NCBI GenBank assembly: GCA_021904315.1
Contig: CM038925.1
Span: forward strand, 4,838,501 to 4,902,500
Direction: 5' to 3'
DNA: 64,000 bases
Origin: Sphagnum magellanicum
Lineage: Eukaryota > Streptophyta > Sphagnopsida > Sphagnales > Sphagnaceae
This document shows positions 12,431-22,670 of the stretch, piece after piece. Positions within the stretch are counted from its first letter, which is position 1. Each line of letters starts with the position of its first letter. The notes under the pieces were generated by a model that had not been told where the DNA came from, did not search any database, and was given only the letters and a program-made list of their open reading frames with translations. Position numbers and translations under genes: made by a program.

Positions 12431-13437
12431 GTTACATTTATTGCCTCAAGCTATAAAAACCTATAAACAAACACCTATAAACTTGTTGCCTTCCCTATCA
12501 AAACCCCAAACAAACACAAACCTTGTAAAACCAAATGGTTCACAACCAAAGTCAACAAAACAAAATTAAAAAAAAAAAACATACACATCAAACATTTCAC
12601 ACACTTGTCAAAGTGGTCACGTGTAAAAAATTCTAAAGCTAAATTTGTTGCAGATGAAACATGTCTGTTGCTTGTTAGAGTGGTAAGTGTGAAAGAGGTC
12701 TTTTTGCTTCTTCCTTCTACATTAAGGCATAAATGTAATGGAATGTACTTTTTGTTCAATACGTTTATTTTAAAAAAATATTTAAATTTAAAAATATATA
12801 ATGAATTTAAAGAATTGCCAAAAAAAATTGGGCCCCTTATGTGCAAACTCATACCCTTTAGATGTACACCCTTATCTAATGAAAAAAAAAAAATCTCAAA
12901 ATCACTTTTAAATATCTGAAATTTGTATGATCTAAAAATAAGATATGATGTTCAATTTTTTTCATTTTTCTCTTTCCAAGGGTGTTACAAAAATTTGTAT
13001 TCTAAAAAAACTTAAATATGTAATAAGCATTATAAATCATAAATAAAAAAGCTTGTTCACACTATATGAATTGCCACCCCTGGCTATATTTTCATTGTCC
13101 TTTCCTTTTTTCATTGTTTCTTTCCCCTCTTCAGTATGCAAGAGCTTACATTGAATGTTAAGGTTCCTCTTAGTAAACATGTTAGTTCATATTATATGAT
13201 CTACAAATACAACACATAAAATTTGCAAACACATATATGGAATATGATTGTGAAATGTAAATCATGAAATTTTGCATGAATAAATAGTTGGGAACTTTTG
13301 AATGTATTTGCAAATATATTTTTTCAATAATAAAATCGAAATAAAATGTACCAATTTGACTCACATGAACAATATAAAGCTCAAAACCAATAACATGTCA
13401 TATTGTTCATCATTTCAAATAAGTCATGTCACCAAAT
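12431..13437. other. Intergenic AT-rich DNA, no gene seen
   Basis: No protein family or RNA gene recognised. Open frames here have low-complexity or transmembrane-like composition typical of AT-rich non-coding DNA. Confidence 0.5.
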
Positions 13438-13442
13438 AAGAC

Positions 13443-14251
13443 TGTGACCGGAAAATGGGTGGCCACTACAGTGTGAATACTGCTGTTTGTGTTGAAAGAT
13501 CCGATCTTGGTCATTACTGATTTGTGCTGATTTTTTGTTGCATGGCGGCTGCTCCAACTTTCATGCATGGTTGTGTGACGGCGCACAATGATGGGCCGAA
13601 ATGGAGCTTCCTTGATGTGGAGAATGGCCGACGGCGCGGACTGGATGAGACTCGATGACTCTTTGAGCGCGAGGAGGGGTTCTTCAAAAAGGCCTGAAAG
13701 CTTTTGGAAAAAGGGGGGGGGATCAGAGAAAGAGGTAGTGGAGAGGAGGTAGGCTGGCTAGACAGATGAGAGCTGCATGGAGAAGAAAGGTGTGAGTGGC
13801 TGAGGAGCTTAGAGAATCGCCTGCTGCTGATTTCTTCCGCTGCGTTAGCGACTAGGGGATGACTAGCTCCCAAATTTGGTACGAGTCAGGTTGAAAGCAA
13901 GCATCGGCGCTATAGATCGGTGGGGTCTGGAAGGCGTCTAGACGGATGGTTCGAGTGATCTGTGTTGGGACTCAAGCATTCACTGAGTAGTAGTTAGATC
14001 ACTGATGAACATGATGGAAAGAGGAAGCTTGTGCTGTTAAGGATTTTTGTGCAGTCTGAACTGTGAGCTGGATCTGCAGAGGTTCGAGCAGGTTCTTCTG
14101 TTCCAGCAATAAATTTTTCGTTTGGTTTCGGACAAGTGAATGTTGCTGTGTGTTTTCTTTGGTATGTGAGTGTCTGTGTTGAGTCTGTCCGGAGTAAGAA
14201 TGTCCACGGGGACCCAGTGATGTTAGGTTCTCGTCCCTCTCTTTTGGTGAC
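13443..14251 (+). mobile_element. LTR family 2, element with 5-bp target duplication
   Basis: An 809-bp GC-richer insert begins TGTGACCGG and ends CTCTTTTGGTGAC, flanked on both sides by AAGAC (13438-13442 and 14252-14256), a 5-bp target duplication as expected for LTR elements. It shares start, end and an internal TTCCGCTGCG.AG.GAC.A motif with the minus-strand element at 44538-45664. The 3' end is not the canonical CA, but the two copies agree. It contains no gag-pol, so a solo LTR is the simplest reading. The serine-rich minus-strand frames inside it are not supported as genes. Confidence 0.7.
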
Positions 14252-14256
14252 AAGAC

Positions 14257-16870
14257 TACTTCAAACTACATGTGTTTGACCTTTCCCTATAGAAATCAAG
14301 AAGAATTGTGCAAGTGAACAAAACACAAAACCATTAAGTTTCCATGTTTGTGCACTCTTTCTTTTGCAATGGTTTGTGTAATTTGGAGGAGACAAAAGGT
14401 TTTGTAGTAGAGAAGAAAATCGGACTCTTGTTCATAATTTAAAAATATCTACCTTTTGAATTACATTTCTTAAAAATATGCAAAATAATCTTGAAAAATG
14501 TTAAGATTTTCTTTTTAGGTTAGGGGTATGGAAGCATGGAGAATGGTTTGCTACAATGAATGTTAAATTCGAATATGTATACATATTTTTGTGATGGATA
14601 TATTTGAAGCATGATTGAACTTAAGCCAAAGGATGGAACCATACACCGTGCATAGGGGTAGGCTTGTTTTGAAGGGCCTACCCTTCTTAGAGGGTTTAGG
14701 CTCCAACATTTGGGGAGGTAGGTGGGAGCTGGCCTTCCCAAGCACAAAGTATGCAAAAAATTTCTATGCAAATGAAGTAGACTAGCTTATTTATTTATGA
14801 GATTCCAAATGACTAGTAAAAAATTAGATAAAATTGCCACATTGTAACTACACAAAGGTGATAGGATTTAAAACCTAGTTTTCATGACACTTGATCACAT
14901 TTTCACAATGATGGTTTTTGGGACACATCTATGTTCTTAGCAAACAACACAAGTTAAGTTGGTGGTTGTGATTTAGAACAAAGGAAAATCTCTTTCTATT
15001 CCAAAATTGAATAGATGATCTTTGGAATTCTGGGGGGGGGGAGGGGGGGGGGGGGGGAGGGACATTTAGTGTTAAAGTTTAGGATCTATATGGGTCAAAT
15101 GACCAATTTTAGGGGTATTAAATAATTGTTTAACCTATTTTTCATCATCCTATTATTATCTAATTTTAAAATATATACATATTAAAACCCCCTTATATTA
15201 ATTATAATCCATTATTTCAGATTATTACATATTTTATATTATAATTAAATTGATTCTTTGAATAAAATATACCCTATTTAAAAACTAATTAACTTATAAT
15301 TTTTACCCAACAACCAATATATTGCATCTTATATTTTTACTCACATTTTTTAAATTTATTTTTCACTAATGTCCCCTTTGAGATTCTATGAATAAATCAT
15401 TACAACTAACTTATATATATATATATTTCATTATTCACTTGAATACCAAGGCCTGAATCTTCAAATATTGTTACACTAATGATGGCGTTTTTAATATTAT
15501 TAAATTTATTTTTTTTTGGTGTTGGTATTTTGGGGGAAATAAATTATAGGGAAATGTTTCTCTTTTCTTCACAATACAGCAAGCCAGCCAACAACCTCCC
15601 CTTGTTGTTGTGGTTGATGATGAGAATCTTTTGATTGTCAAGCTGACATTGCCTTGTCCCTTCAAGGCAAGAATCAATACTCAAGCAAAAAAGGGGCCAA
15701 AACACACACACACACACAAACACACACACAAAAGATGAACATGGGAAGGCAAATTTGGCAAAACATGAATAGCCCTTTTAAAGGGAATTGTTGTTGAATC
15801 AATTAAAGATGTATTTTGAGGGAGCCACATTTCCATTATTTGCACCAAAAAGGTACAATTTTTGTAACAGCTATGTTTTCATGAAGCAAAGTGCATACAG
15901 TGTTGTTGGACTTTTCAAAGTGATTATTATATCATAATAAAAGTTCGTGAATTATCTATCCATGATTCCATCACTTGGCAAACTTATTTAAAAAAGTGGA
16001 ATCCCAAATACCCATTCATCCATCCATACATTCATTCATCCATCCATCCATGGTCTATCCATGCATGCATTAGTTGACCAAGTCCAAGGCACAAAGGGTC
16101 CCCAATACTCCTTCATTCATCCATCCATTCATCCATCCATCCATAGCCAATCCACGGATGAATAAGTTGACCAAGTCCAAGGCACATATCTACGTATTAA
16201 GGAAGGAAGGTAGTTTGTTTGTTTTGTTTGTCATGTTGGGATCTACCAAACCATGGTGAGGTAACCATGGTGACCTCATCAAGAGAGGTGGTTTTGGAAC
16301 ATTTTGACATCGAATGCAAGAGTTATTGAATATTGAACAATTTTTTTAAAAAAATTTAAATTTTTTTAATTTTTAAAAAGGAGCATTCGGGTAAGCTTTT
16401 GGTATTGTTGGAAAAGCTTTTGATGAGTGAGAATTTTCTTGGAGGCAATTTCATAAATTTTAGACCTAAAGTGGGAGAGATATATTGAAATTTGAATAAT
16501 TTTTTTCAGTAGAGACTAATTACAATTTAATTTTTTTTTTTTTCAGAATTGGGTTCTATCATCAAAATCCTATTTGAATATTGAACAATTTTGTGGTTAA
16601 AAATTCAATAAAATCAAAATAGGGAAAAAAAGAAGGAAATCAGGGCATGCTTTTGATGTTGTTGGTAGTGCTCAATGAAGAAGATTTTATAAAGATTATT
16701 TTTATAATTTTTAAACCTAAGGTGTGAAAGGTATTGAGTTTTGAATAGTTTTTTGTCATTGAAAATTGGGGCTACCAATAAAAATAAATAAAAATTGGGC
16801 ACCAATTTCAAAAGAATTTGATGAACAAAAACTTTTGAGAAAAAAAAATTCCTCCTTTTTTTTTTTTTTT
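14257..16870. other. Intergenic DNA with simple repeats, no gene seen
   Basis: Holds a guanine run (15,032-15,061), a CA microsatellite (about 15,702-15,733), CATC/CATT microsatellites (16,014-16,055 and 16,108-16,145) linked to a duplicated TTGACCAAGTCCAAGGCAC, and two diverged copies of a ~240 bp segment at about 16,325-16,560 and 16,578-16,800. No gene recognised. The end of this stretch is likely SAP promoter. Confidence 0.55.
15032..15061 (+). repeat. Guanine run, G-quadruplex potential
   Basis: Twenty-eight of 30 bases are G, broken by single A residues. Such runs can form intramolecular G-quadruplexes. The length is prone to slippage and to assembly error. Confidence 0.7.
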
Positions 16871-17597
16871 CCCAGGTGAACAAATTTTCCTTCACAAACG
16901 CTTTCGTTGTTCCATTCGAGGGCAGCAGCCCAGAAAAAAAAAAAAAAAGGAGCTGTGGTGGGCCGCGCGAGGAATACGACGACGACGACGACGACGACGA
17001 CGAAGGAGGAGCCAAAGTGCGAAGCTTCCCGTTCTTCTTCGATCGATTTTCTGGCTTAAATCGGTGTTGCTGCAGGCGAACGGAAGAATCGGATTGTTGT
17101 TGTGCTTCTTCCGGTGTGCTGGAACATCTTTTTCGCCTTCAGAAATGGTGGAAGTTTGAAGAAGTTGACGGAGGAGGACTGAGGTGGAGAGTTTTGCTTG
17201 TCGCCGGCGGTGTAGGTACCGTATTCATTTGTTGCCGCTGCTGCGTTGTAAGCTTTGTTGTTCCGGTTGTTGCTCCAGTTCGGTTGTGTCGTCGGTGATT
17301 TTGCATCAACAGGGAGTGAATCGGTGTTGTAATAGATAGTCTGAGAGGCATAGGATTTTTTTTCCTTCTTTCTTTAGAAATTTCTGTAGTGTTTTGCTTG
17401 CTAGTCTTGGAAATTGCGAAGTTCGGAAACGTTTTCCGACATCAGTTTATTACTGCGATCGACAGAATAAGAAGCAGCTCCTTTCCTCTGAAGTTTTTTT
17501 TCTTCTTCTGGTTCGGAGGTTGTCGACGGGAGAAGAAAAAAAACTTCGAAGAAGTCGTCGTCGTCGAGGACTTGTTTTAGTTTGGAGTAATTCCGAG
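16871..17597 (+). promoter_or_regulatory. Probable 5' leader and promoter-proximal region of the SAP gene
   Basis: GC content rises sharply here compared with the AT-rich DNA upstream. It contains a GAC trinucleotide run (about 16,976-17,003) and CT/GAA-rich leader-like sequence up to the start codon. Many plant SAP genes carry an intron in the 5' UTR and this span could hold one, but no splice pair was assigned. The SAP frame stays open back to 17,394; that N-terminal extension lacks family similarity and is treated as leader. Confidence 0.45.
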
Positions 17598-18200
17598 ATG
17601 GATCTGGAGCGAGCGAAGCAGGAGACAGGCTCCTCTCAGGCCTCCTCTGAGGGACCGGTGATGTGCAAGAACATCTGTGGTTTCTTCGGGAGTGCAGCAA
17701 CCATGGGGCTATGTTCCAAGTGCTACACGGAATCTGTTCTGCAACAAACTGGCACATCGCGTAATTCATCATCTTCTTCTTCCACCAGGGAGGAGCAGAA
17801 CGTCAGCGAGAAGGAACAAGAGGAAGCAGCAGCTGATGCAACATCATCATCGGACAATACACTTCTTGCGCAGCAGCAACTGATGGAGTGTTCTTCAGGC
17901 ATACAGGGAGATCAGGAGGCAGCACTAGAGATTCCGTCTGTGACGAAAGCAGCCGCCTCCGCCGCTGTTATTTTGAGACCAGCAGCCTCATCATCGCGAC
18001 CTCCAGCACCAAATCGATGCGGTTCTTGCAGGAAGCGTGTGGGATTGACCGGCTTCAAGTGCCGTTGCGGCAACATCTATTGTGCGCTGCATCGATACTC
18101 AGACAAGCATAACTGTTCTTACGATTATAAGGCCGCTGGTCAAAAAGCCATAGCCAAGGCCAATCCGCTTGTTATAGCTGAGAAGATCGTCAAGATTTGA
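17598..18200 (+). CDS. SAP: A20/AN1 zinc-finger stress-associated protein
   Basis: A single-exon 200-residue protein of the plant stress-associated protein family. SAPs act in abiotic stress and hormone signalling; several bind ubiquitin or act as E3 ligases (family knowledge). An A20 finger lies at about residues 23-42 (C23-x3-C27-x11-C39-x2-C42, within [18 protein letters not shown]), and an AN1 finger at 141-173 (C141, C144, C155, C157, C162, H165, H171, C173) followed by the conserved FDYK-like [15 protein letters not shown] tail. All metal ligands are present. The linker is rich in Ser, Gln and Glu. The start was chosen at [14 protein letters not shown] because family members begin with a similar acidic KQETG motif just before the A20 finger. 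An AG microsatellite lies ~260 bases downstream. The gene looks intact. Confidence 0.95.
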   Translation: MDLERAKQETGSSQASSEGPVMCKNICGFFGSAATMGLCSKCYTESVLQQTGTSRNSSSSSSTREEQNVSEKEQEEAAADATSSSDNTLLAQQQLMECSSGIQGDQEAALEIPSVTKAAASAAVILRPAASSSRPPAPNRCGSCRKRVGLTGFKCRCGNIYCALHRYSDKHNCSYDYKAAGQKAIAKANPLVIAEKIVKI

Positions 18201-18460
18201 GCACCAAAAAAATCTAGTGCTGCACTGGAAAGAGACGAGGAGGAGGAAGAGGATCTGCCGAGAAATGCTGCAATCCACCACTTCTGCCTACAACTTTTCA
18301 AAGGTTTGAGCGAAATTTGGTGTTTTCTTGAAGATCTGAAAACCTTCACAACACCACATCCTTCGTTTTCCAGTGCAATTCACTGCATTCTGATATTAGG
18401 TTAGAAGACTAAAAAAATAAAAAGAAGAAAAATTGAGAATTCGCAATTTGAGGACAGGAT

Positions 18461-18498
<38 letters not shown>

Positions 18499-20435
18499 CC
18501 TTCTGTTGTTGGAGTGTTTCTGGCTTTGAATCTTCCTCCACTTGCAGAGTTAGTCTTTCCACTAGAAAAACAGCAGAGTAGGTAGTCTTATTGACTAGAA
18601 AAAACAGACTTGAAAACAACAGTCTCATTTCTTAGATCTGCATCCAGAATACGAACATTATGAGTGGTTTGCTATTTCCAAATCAATTCATGTTTACAGT
18701 TCTTCTCCCAAAAAGTGTTCACCACCCCTTGCATCTGGGATTTTCTTGTATTGGGGTTTGTTTTCTTCTTCATTGTCTTCCTGAGGGTTTGCCTAATTTT
18801 TTTGCTGCCCATAAGCTTTGCTTTGCTTTATTGGTTTAGTTTCATTGCAGAGTATGTTTTGAGATGGAGTACCTCCACTTTGCTGGATTGGGTACCTCCA
18901 CTTTGCTGGATTGAGTAACTCCACTTTGTTGGATTCCACGGAGTGGAGTGAAGCTGCTGTTCTTTTCGTCAACTCTGAAAGTTCTTGTGTAGTTGAATTC
19001 ATGCTGTTTTTCACTTGTGTGTCAGAAGTTACTACTCTTGAGAAAGAGTCTGGAAGCTATGGCAGAAGGGGCAGCTCACCCTTCACAATAAGATGGGAAT
19101 ATAGAATGGGATTGGTGATGAGGAAATCTGGTGAGAGAGTAGTAATTCACATTCATACCAGAAAGTCAGTGTTCCTCCTGGTGCCAAGTAAAGCTTCAAA
19201 TCTGGTCAGATTTCTCATGGAAAAAAATTGTTGATACAGAACTTTGAAATGACTGACTAAGGTTCTGACATGCAGGATCATTGGCAGAGGGCAGCAGGCA
19301 GGAATTGTTAGACCTCAGTCTACTGACAGATTGCTTCATACAGGAAATTCTTCTTTGATATATATTGCCACAGACAGCTTAACTTGCAGAGAGCTCTGCT
19401 GATACATCAAGTTTGTTTGTGTTGCACCTCGAGGAACAGTGCCACATGCGAGGGAGAAGACAGAGAAGAAGCAGATGAAGAATGGCAACCAACCACGTCC
19501 GCAGTCATAGCGTGATTGAAGGTAATACAATCTTTCTTACTGCCATAACAGAGTGTGCAACAGGCAGTAAGACCCTGACAGAGAGTGTAATTTCAAGTTG
19601 CATGCTTTTCTTACTATATAGATTGTGAAACTTCCATCGCTTGCCATTTGACAACACACAACACAAGTGTAATGCGCCAAAACCCCACAGGTAATTCCAC
19701 AGACCCTCTACATTTCTGTATATTTTCTACACTAACCCTGTAAACCTTGCCTGGTCTGTATACAGAGAAGGTTTTAAAAAACCCCATTCAAATGGGGGAG
19801 TGAGTCTTTGAGCTGATCTCTAATGTTGCTGTTGCTGTTGCTGCCTTGTCATCACCTCTCACATGTGCCAACTCAGTGGAGAGAAAGAAAGAAGATTCTC
19901 AAAATTGTACACATCACTGATTTCTGACACCAAGAGAGATTCCTACTTATCCTCCTCAAATTGGATGATCCAATTTTCAGCAGAAATTCAGTCACACCCA
20001 ATTTCTTTCAAAATTCTCTTTACCAGTTTCATCTTTGTGAATCAGGATGAAGTTAGTTTACCCAATTGAAGAATGTGTTGAATTGTTCTTGTTCTTGTTC
20101 TTCTTGGCCTTGGTTCCTACTGTAGAATTAGAATGATTAGCTTGGGATGAAAAGATTTAAAAGATTGAAAAGAAAATGAGATGAAGCATTCATCCTTTTG
20201 TAGCAACTTCTAATAATATTTTTCCATGGATGATTTCCTCTTTGAAATGTAGCCAAAGGTCCCTGGGGGAAAGTGTGATCTCAATTTCATTTCTCCTTAA
20301 TTTATTTTTTAAAGCTTGACCTTGTTTTTAAATTTTTTTTTTTTTTTCCCTTGGGCAACTTGACTGAGGAAAATGAATGAAATTTTGTAGAGAAAAAAAC
20401 ATTCGAAGATCCCACCTTCATCTTTGAATGAACAT
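18201..20435. other. SAP 3' region and intergenic DNA
   Basis: Probably starts with the SAP 3' UTR. It contains an AG microsatellite (18,463-18,495) and three tandem 23-24 bp units of TACCTCCACTTTGCTGGATT type (18,867-18,936). No second gene is recognised. Confidence 0.5.
18463..18495 (+). repeat. AG microsatellite
   Basis: About 16 perfect GA dinucleotides, inside the likely SAP 3' region. Confidence 0.9.
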
Positions 20436-20515
20436 TTGAGAAAAAAAGATTTGAACTCAAAATTTATTCCTTGAAAAGAAAAAGTTGGTTCTTAACCATT
20501 GCATTACCATTACCT
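20436..20515 (-). repeat. tRNA-like SINE fragment (tentative)
   Basis: On the minus strand GGTAATGCAATGGTTAAGA resembles a tRNA D-arm/A box. Forty-odd bases later GAGTTCAAATC matches the RNA polymerase III B box (GGTTCRANTC). The cloverleaf is not preserved, so this is a SINE head or decayed tRNA relic rather than a functional tRNA. Confidence 0.4.
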
Positions 20516-20690
20516 TTATTATATATATGAAAAAAAGAAGAAAATTATTACTATTGATCATAATTGAGATACAATGACAAATTTTTGAGTAAACACTTTA
20601 TCATTGTATTCCTATCCCATAGCTAACCATGGTGGTTAGTTATATATTAACTATTAACCCTCTACACACATCTCTCTACCTAGTAACAGT

Positions 20691-20802
20691 AGCAACAAGG
20701 GGTGTGTCACACTGTGGCTTTGCCATTTACATTTATAAATAAATAAAATCTTAATGCAAAAGAAGAATTATGGAAATTCAAATATTTCACCATGCAAAAA
20801 TA
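20691..20802 (+). repeat. Dispersed repeat, copy 1 (TGTGTCACACTGTGGC)
   Basis: The sequence AACAAGGGGTGTGTCACACTGTGG...CTCAAATATTTCACCAT-type is repeated at the window's right end (63,900-64,000) in the same orientation. The TGTGTCACAC start suggests an LTR 5' end. Similarity is followed as far as the second copy is visible. Confidence 0.65.
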
Positions 20803-21735
20803 TACAATCTTAAAAAAAAACCCTCTAAAAGAAACTAAAATCCTTCAAGATATCATAAATAGGTAAATTTGCATGTTATTTTATTGTTATTATTATTATT
20901 ATTATTATTTTTTGTGGGTCCTGGCTTCACACATACTTTAATATCTTGGCAACTTTGACAATAATTATGATATTTGTAGAAATATTGAAAAATTTAAAAA
21001 ATAATATAAGTCCACTAGTTAGTTTCAAAACTGTCTTGTGTTTCCAATTGGGTTTAGGGCCTCCCTTGACTTCACACCGGTGATGAATGGCATGCCCCTG
21101 CGGCCGTCCCGTAATTTGTGGGTCCTAGCCCTAAGAATGGCGTCATTTAAAGGCCTATGCCTTGGGGCTACCGCCCTTAAGTTATGGCAGACCTGCACAA
21201 GTAGTAGGTCTTCTCCTTTACATAAATGTGGTGTTTGATTTTTTTGTTATTATAAAGAAGCTATTTCATGGAGCTTATTAATCTATTAATAATAATAAAA
21301 ATAATAGTTAATAATATTAATCTAATAATAATAATTAATAATAATTAATAATATTAATTTCATTGTTTGATTTTCATCCATCATCACTTTAAATAGTAAA
21401 AAAAACTAGTTAAAAACATGCTACTAAACTAAAACCAGATTCCAAAATGTGGCCCAAAAAAATTTCCAACATTTCTTTTGGAAAATTGGATTTTTTTTTT
21501 TTCAAAAAAAGAGAATATTGGGACATAATATTCTCTTTTTATGTTTATTTTTGGTATTTTGGCATAATTTTGCACCCAAAAAAAAACCACTCTATTTGCA
21601 TGTTTTTCTCTAAAATGCTCAACAGAGTTTGATTTTCCAAGCAAAAGCCAAATTTCTGAAAAAAAGAAGAAGAAGAAGGGAGCTCAGGTTTGCAGAAAGA
21701 TCATAAGCCTGCCCGGGATTTCTGGAATGTGGGCT
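20803..21735. other. Intergenic DNA, no gene seen
   Basis: AT-rich with TAT/AAT microsatellites (20,881-20,910 and about 21,270-21,360). A short GC-richer patch at 21,040-21,235 (GGGTTTAGGGCC...GGTCTTCTCC) stands out but matches no gene I recognise. Confidence 0.5.
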
Positions 21736-21739
21736 TTTG

Positions 21740-22205
21740 CATCCGTCGGGCAGTGGGCAGTTGCTATTGCTGTAGCAAGGGAGAAAACATGCACCAGTCG
21801 GGCAGTGGGCAGCTGCTGCTATTGGTGGAGTAAGGAAGAAATCATGAATTAGTTGGGCAGTGGGCAGTTGCTATTTGTGGGGTCAGGGAAGAAAAACATG
21901 CAGCAGCTGGGCAGCGGGCAGTTGGTACCTAATACCTACCTACCTACCTAATCGTGAAGTAAGGAGGAACAGACCATGCGGGCGGAAACTGTGGGTAGCG
22001 GGCAGTGTGGGGAAAAAATAACCCGAGGTGGGCAGGTTGCTATTGGTGGAGGAATAAGTAAATGTAGAATAAAAATGTGTATTAGCGTGTCGGGCAGTGG
22101 ACAGTTGGTACCTGGTACCTACCTACCTACCTACCAAATGGTGAAGTTAGGAAGAAAAAACCGTGCGGGCGGAAATTTTGGGCAGCGGGCAGCATGGGGG
22201 GAGAA
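21740..22205 (+). repeat. GGGCAG minisatellite upstream of the PP2A gene
   Basis: At least seven imperfect units built on GGGCAGYGGGCAGYTG followed by a TATTGGTGGAGTAAGGAAGAA-like spacer, including two blocks with GGTACCTA and ACCTACCTACCTACC. It sits in the presumptive promoter or leader of the B55 gene, ~450 bases before the start codon, and may contribute to or hamper its expression. No regulatory role can be shown from the sequence. Confidence 0.75.
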
Positions 22206-22670
22206 AGGACCAGAGGCTGGGCACGAGGTTAGAGAGCGTGGCTGGCGATCACAGTGTGTTTTGTTTTGTCAGTGTCTGTTTTTGGAGGAGGGGGTGAGAG
22301 GGGTGATGCACCCGCTCGTTACCCTTGTACAGTTTCTGCAGCGCACCATTGCTGCGCATATGGTGGTAAACAGGCGTCGTTCTGTGCTCCCGTGACTGCT
22401 TCCTGTGCTGAGCTTTCCAATGACCTAATTCTCGGCGGATTTGGTGGTCGGATGTCCTAGAGGCAAGTCCCGGAAGCTATGGAGGAGAGGAGAGGGAGAG
22501 GAGGAGCAGGAGGAAGAGGAAGAGGAGGAGGACGGAACGAGTGTCTGGTGCTATGTGCAATGTGGCTGTAGATGGGGGGAAGCTCGAGTTTGTTGTTGTG
22601 AGTCGTGGTAGTCAGCAGCATTTTAGGGTTTGCGGTAGAGAGACAGTGTTTTGGGAGGTGGTAGGAGAAG

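Noticed and set aside
12475-12852. 125-codon minus-strand frame
   Set aside because: No motif, AT-rich composition and no splice context; another frame overlaps on the opposite strand.
13514-13873. Serine-rich minus-strand frame resembling a chloroplast transit peptide
   Set aside because: It lies antisense inside the LTR family-2 element defined by target duplications, and nothing follows it.
16614-17298. Poly-Ser and poly-Asp frames on both strands
   Set aside because: Created by the GAC trinucleotide run in the SAP leader.
17394-17597. 68-codon N-terminal extension of the SAP frame
   Set aside because: Lacks family similarity; the A20/AN1 family starts close to the A20 finger, at the [11 protein letters not shown] methionine.
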